Assembly: GCA_966249405.1 (NCBI GenBank)
Contig: CBINDO010000001.1
Span: 1-64,000 of the forward strand
DNA length: 64,000 nt
From: SZUA-265 sp966249405
Lineage (GTDB): Bacteria; Myxococcota_A; Polyangia; Polyangiales; Polyangiaceae
Direction of reading: 5' to 3'
This document shows, piece by piece, positions 60,552 through 64,000 of this stretch (position 1 is the first letter of the stretch; every line of letters starts with the position of its first letter). The translations under genes and the position numbers were made by a program. The notes beneath the pieces are model-generated. The model saw only the letters and a program-made list of their open reading frames with translations, was not told the DNA's origin and ran no database searches.

Positions 60552-62432
60552 ATGCCCAATATTCTGATCTTCGAGAGCGATCTTTCCTTCGCCAAGGAGC
60601 TGCAAGCCGAGTTCATCCGCCGTTCGTGTGACGTCTCCATCGTCGACGATGCCTCCGTCGGTCTTCAGCAGGCCGCGAGTTCACCGCCCGATTTGATCCT
60701 CTTGTGCACTGAACTGCCGCGAATGAACGGCTTTTCGGTATGCAATCGCCTCAAGCGCGACCCGGAGCTGCGCAAGATCCCCGTGATCATCATGAGCGCC
60801 AATGCTTCGGAAGAGAACTTCCAACAGCACCGCAACCTGACCAACAAGCGGGCGGACGACTACGTGCACAAGCCGATCAGCGTGCCGGACATGATGACTC
60901 GGGTCGACAAGCTGCTGAACCTGAACGGCTCTGCTCGCTCGGAGGCGGAATCACTGCCGGATCTCGAGCTCAAAGACGTGGAAGATCTCGACGCGGACGA
61001 GCTGATCGTGGACGAGGTCGTCGACGACCTGATGGCAGGACATCCCGCTCCGGCCGCAAGTGAACGTCCGCGTAACTCGCGACCGAGTGAGCTCGAGCTC
61101 AGCGAGTTTGCGGACAACGCGTTCGACGCACTATTGGCGCCGTTGAACGTCGAGGAGCCGAGCCCAGATTCGACGACCGTCAACCAGGCCGTCCAAGCGC
61201 CGGCAGCGAACGCACGCACCGCGGTGACCAGCGCTCCCCCCGCATACGCCAACGCGGTGAGCCCATCGTTCCCGCCAGCGGCAGCGGTTCCCGGTAGCTT
61301 GCCACCAACCACCGTTCCCCCACCGAGCGCTCCGCCGCCGTCGGACAGTCGATTCGGGGACGAGGGCACACGCCAGGCCTTCGTGATCGCGCAGTCCGAG
61401 CTCGCCAACGCCAAGGAACGCATCGCCGATCTCGAGGACGAGTTGGTGCGCGCGCGCGAGAAAGAGCAGACGATCGAGAAGCTCTACGCCGAGCTCGACG
61501 ACGCCAAGGCTCGTTTGGCTTCCGGCGGCGGCGGGCGTGCCAAAGAGATCTTGGACTTGCGCGAAGCGCTCAACCACAAGGACAAGGAGCTGTTGGCCCT
61601 GCGCGACGATTTGAGCGCCAAGGACAAGCAGCTGTTGGCGAACAAGGACACCGCTCTCGACCTGGAGCGCAAGACCGCCAACGCCGAAGACCGCGTCGTC
61701 GAGCTCGAGAAGCGAGTCGCGTCGTTGGAGCGGTCGGAGACGGCAGCGCAACAAGACCGAGAGCAAGCCGCCAAACGCGCGGACACGTACAAACGCAAAC
61801 AAGAGAAGCTCACCGAGGAGCTCACGGGTCTACGCACCGAGCTCGACGACCTGGAAGCAAACCGGCAGGCGCTCACCGCGCAGTTGAGCGCAACCCGTCA
61901 AGCGCAAGAACAAGCCGAGGTCGCCAACCGGGAGCTCACCGACAGGGTCAATCAGCTCACCGGTGAGCTCAACGAGACCCGTTCGACGCGAGACGCGCTA
62001 CAGAACAAACTCCAGAGCACCGAAGAAGCCCTGCGCCAGACGACGTCGGCGCGCGACGCGCTGCAGGCGAAGCTCCAGAGCACCGAAGACACGCTGCGAC
62101 TGACGGCGTCGGCGCGTGACGGATTGCAGGCCAAACTGCAGAGCACCGAAGACGCCCTACAACAGACGATCGCTGCTCGGGATGAACTCGCCGAACGTGC
62201 GACGCGCGCCGAGAGCCGAATCCATGCACTCGAGTCCGAGGCGCGCTCGCGCTCCCAAGAGCTCGAAGAGCTCAAGGCCAAACTCGCCGCTGCCGAACAG
62301 CAGCTCGACGAATCGCAGCTCCAGGCGGCCGAACAGGGTGAACAGCTCGACAAATATCGGGTTGCCGCTGGCGAACTCGGCGGGATGCTCACGGATGCGC
62401 TCGCCAAGCTCCGCGAGATGCAGCCGAAGTGA
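60552..62432 (+). CDS. AglZ/FrzS-like pseudo-receiver and coiled-coil protein
   Basis: A 626-residue protein. Residues 1-125 form a receiver-like domain with ILIFESD, LILLCTELPRMNG (Cys52 replaces the phosphoacceptor Asp) and DDYVHKPIS (Lys107 kept), so it probably cannot be phosphorylated. An acidic linker and a Pro/Ala region (~210-270) precede a long coiled coil (~275-620). The latter contains three 21-residue repeats. This plan matches FrzS/AglZ, which organise gliding motility in Myxococcus xanthus. ATG 60552 is chosen. It lies 134 bases after hisIE. Confidence 0.85.
   Translation: MPNILIFESDLSFAKELQAEFIRRSCDVSIVDDASVGLQQAASSPPDLILLCTELPRMNGFSVCNRLKRDPELRKIPVIIMSANASEENFQQHRNLTNKRADDYVHKPISVPDMMTRVDKLLNLNGSARSEAESLPDLELKDVEDLDADELIVDEVVDDLMAGHPAPAASERPRNSRPSELELSEFADNAFDALLAPLNVEEPSPDSTTVNQAVQAPAANARTAVTSAPPAYANAVSPSFPPAAAVPGSLPPTTVPPPSAPPPSDSRFGDEGTRQAFVIAQSELANAKERIADLEDELVRAREKEQTIEKLYAELDDAKARLASGGGGRAKEILDLREALNHKDKELLALRDDLSAKDKQLLANKDTALDLERKTANAEDRVVELEKRVASLERSETAAQQDREQAAKRADTYKRKQEKLTEELTGLRTELDDLEANRQALTAQLSATRQAQEQAEVANRELTDRVNQLTGELNETRSTRDALQNKLQSTEEALRQTTSARDALQAKLQSTEDTLRLTASARDGLQAKLQSTEDALQQTIAARDELAERATRAESRIHALESEARSRSQELEELKAKLAAAEQQLDESQLQAAEQGEQLDKYRVAAGELGGMLTDALAKLREMQPK
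61986..62174. repeat. three 63-base repeats in coiled-coil gene
   Basis: Codons 479-541 encode three 21-residue units of the type A/TRDALQxKLQSTExxLxxT. A partial fourth unit (ARDEL) follows. The unit is a multiple of seven, so the coiled-coil register is kept. The DNA copies are similar but not identical. Confidence 0.85.
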
Positions 62433-62513
62433 CGTCGCCGAAGTGCTCGGGCCCGCATGCCCGGACCCGAGTGCTCTCGAGCGCGTATCTCGACCCAGGC
62501 GATTTACGCCATC

Positions 62514-63170
62514 TCAACCCGTGAACTCGTCACTCTTGAGATATCGCTGGATGCGGGCCGCAGTTCTGACCAAGTAGTTGTGAATCATACCGCGGAAAAC
62601 CGACGCCAGCAGACCATCTCCCGGATCGACGGCAACGGCTGCGGTAACCAAACACCGCTGACTCGTCCAAGGACTCAGTCGAAAGTACCCGAACACGTCC
62701 TTGACGTCCCGCGGAGCCGCCGTATCCAGCCAGAAGCGCGCAGTCATTCCATCCGCAGACACGCCGTACAGGGCGCCCCAATTGCCTTGGACGACCGCGT
62801 TGCCGTGCTCGATCTTGAGGCGCGAGAAGGGCGCCCCGCCACGCACCAGCTCGACTTGACGAGTCGCGGGTAGTGCCTTGGCGAGATGTTTGACGGGGTC
62901 CTTCCAGAGGTCGACGGCTCGACTGCAAGGTTTGTCGAGGACACCGTACGAGACGGCGCTCAAGTACTTCGTCCCGCGGTGAGGCAACTCGAATCGCCTC
63001 TCGACCGCGCCGCCTGCGTTCAGAGCCTGGAGCTCCTCCGCGGAGAAACCGCGGAGTTCGACGGTTGCACGGGCCTCTCGCGGAGTTGCCAACGACTGCC
63101 CCGCGAAGAGGAACGCACCAAGAACCAGAGCGCCATAGCCGCGCTGCACCTTCCGAAGAAACGCTCTCAT
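62514..63170 (-). CDS. exported protein, START/SRPBCC-like
   Basis: A 218-residue protein with a signal peptide (GALVLGAFLFAGQSLATPREARA). The mature ~180 residues have RRFELPHRGTKYLSAVSYGVL, SRLKIEHGNAVVQGNWGALYGVSAD, FRLSPWTSQRCLVTAAVAVD and a long C-terminal helix (FRGMIHNYLVRTAARIQRYL), a pattern like START/SRPBCC ligand-binding proteins. The match is by eye only. ATG 63170 is chosen; the frame continues to 63476 but that part is Arg/Ser-rich. Confidence 0.65.
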   Translation of the reverse strand: MRAFLRKVQRGYGALVLGAFLFAGQSLATPREARATVELRGFSAEELQALNAGGAVERRFELPHRGTKYLSAVSYGVLDKPCSRAVDLWKDPVKHLAKALPATRQVELVRGGAPFSRLKIEHGNAVVQGNWGALYGVSADGMTARFWLDTAAPRDVKDVFGYFRLSPWTSQRCLVTAAVAVDPGDGLLASVFRGMIHNYLVRTAARIQRYLKSDEFTG

Positions 63171-63441
63171 GCTTTGCCCTCTGTTCCTCTTGCCCCGCCC
63201 CCTCGGCCGTCTCGATACCCAAAACGAACCATCGAAAGCGCCATTTGACGCAGCAACGTTACCACACCGATTCGACGCGGCACTGCCCATCTGGAGCTGA
63301 GCACAGGTTCCTTTCGGCATGATTTTTTTCAGCCCTACTCGGCCTAACCATCGTCCAGCCGTCGTCAAGAACCGTGATCGCTCACTTTGAAGCATTGGGA
63401 ATTTGCGATTCGCTCCTAAAACGAGTGATCGTGGAACACTC

Positions 63442-64000
63442 GTGATTCGCTGCGCCGCTGCGTCAAGACTTTGCACGGGAGCTCTGCTCCTGAGCGGCAG
63501 CGTGTATGGCCAGGGACGAACGAAGGTCGTGCTCGACTACGCCGCTCCGCCCGAGTGTCCACTCGCCACGACCTTTCAGCGCGACATCGCCAGCCGATTA
63601 CCCGAAGGCCGCAGCGTGGACTTGGGCGCGCTCACCGAGCCCGTCAACGGTAACCTTGGACTACAAGTTCGAGTCTCCAAGACACCAACCGGGTATCGCG
63701 CCGAGCTCACGACGTTCACCGACGAGGGCCGCAGCACGCCGCGGAGTTTGGAAGGGCCGGTGTGTTCCGAGCTGATGGACGCCATGGCATTCACTGCTGC
63801 GCTCACCGTCGACCCGAACGCGACGTTGTTGCCGACGCACCCAGAGACATCGGCAAACGGCGCCGCAGGGAGCACCGCGTCGGGGTCCACGCGTTCGGCT
63901 GCCGAGGAGTCGAAGCAAGCGCTCGAACCGGAAACGGCGTCAGGACAACGACCCGCCACACCCACTCGAGAAGCCCCAGACGAGCCACCGGTCGAGACTG
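63442..64000 (+). CDS. exported protein, 3' end cut by window
   Basis: Open from GTG 63442 to the last base (186 codons) without a stop. The leader (RLCTGALLLSGSVYG) precedes a ~95-residue domain with LGLQVRVSKTPTGYRAELTTF and CSELMDAMAFTAALTVDP, then an acidic Pro/Thr/Ala linker. The domain order and the C-x-E-L-M-D-A-x-A-F-x-x-A-L pattern resemble the exported protein at 16400-17494 (CDGLVSAAAVAVAFLLE), so both are probably one family. The expected next gene outside the window may be another sigma factor. Confidence 0.65.
   Translation, partial: MIRCAAASRLCTGALLLSGSVYGQGRTKVVLDYAAPPECPLATTFQRDIASRLPEGRSVDLGALTEPVNGNLGLQVRVSKTPTGYRAELTTFTDEGRSTPRSLEGPVCSELMDAMAFTAALTVDPNATLLPTHPETSANGAAGSTASGSTRSAAEESKQALEPETASGQRPATPTREAPDEPPVET

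Overview
This window looks like ordinary chromosome of a high-GC member of the Myxococcota (Polyangia/Myxococcia-like deltaproteobacteria). The evidence is the density of lipoproteins with Ser/Thr/Pro-rich linkers, two eukaryote-type Ser/Thr kinases with C-terminal membrane anchors, a GYF-2 domain protein, an AglZ/FrzS-like receiver plus coiled-coil protein, an ECF sigma circuit, and several small Cys-rich secreted proteins typical of the group. There is no rRNA, tRNA, CRISPR array or recognisable insertion sequence. Both ends cut a gene (a RibD-type reductase at base 1, a secreted protein at base 64000).

Layout. 1-6.0 kb: RibD-C reductase, a PlsC-like acyltransferase, an opposed lipoprotein, then a minus-strand run of Zn-type dehydrogenase, PTPS-like protein and GT4 glycosyltransferase that resembles a pterin or flavin modification cluster. 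6.1-7.7 kb: a secreted Cys-repeat protein and a DMT transporter with a His-rich tail. 8.4-12.4 kb: a three-gene unit of c-haem lipoprotein, Met/His-rich membrane protein and fused tyrosinase. 12.4-15.7 kb: a looser, accessory-looking stretch with a RelE/HigB-XRE toxin-antitoxin pair and an APH-like kinase. 15.7-19.0 kb: a Cys-rich lipoprotein and an exported protein, ECF sigma factor and membrane-anchored protein in series. 19.3-21.2 kb: two tandem CAP-domain lipoproteins. 21.5-28.6 kb: pyrE, a two-component pair, poorly known genes including a HEAT-repeat protein, and asd.

28.9-33.4 kb: alpha/beta hydrolase and a four-gene Mla-type lipid transport operon (STAS-MlaE, MlaF, MlaD, PqiC-like lipoprotein). 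33.7-44.4 kb: lipoproteins, a cupin, a dihaem lipoprotein, PBP1A with a long cytoplasmic tail, a Ser/Thr kinase, a YfiH/PgeF protein and a B-box membrane metalloprotease. 44.4-47.3 kb: hybrid histidine kinase with two receivers plus a DivK-like receiver. 47.4-49.8 kb: a haem-oxygenase-fold enzyme facing a methyltransferase and an aromatic amino acid hydroxylase. 50.1-53.2 kb: a bd-oxidase-like pair whose first subunit carries a C-terminal cytochrome c. 53.2-64.0 kb: rlmN, an archaemetzincin lipoprotein overlapped by a Ser/Thr kinase, the GYF protein, hisIE, the AglZ/FrzS-like protein and exported proteins.

The most interesting loci are the tyrosinase operon, the hydroxylase/methyltransferase/diiron-type locus, the cytochrome-c-fused bd-like oxidase and the divergent PTPS cluster. 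All functions are read from motifs and remembered family features; no search was run.
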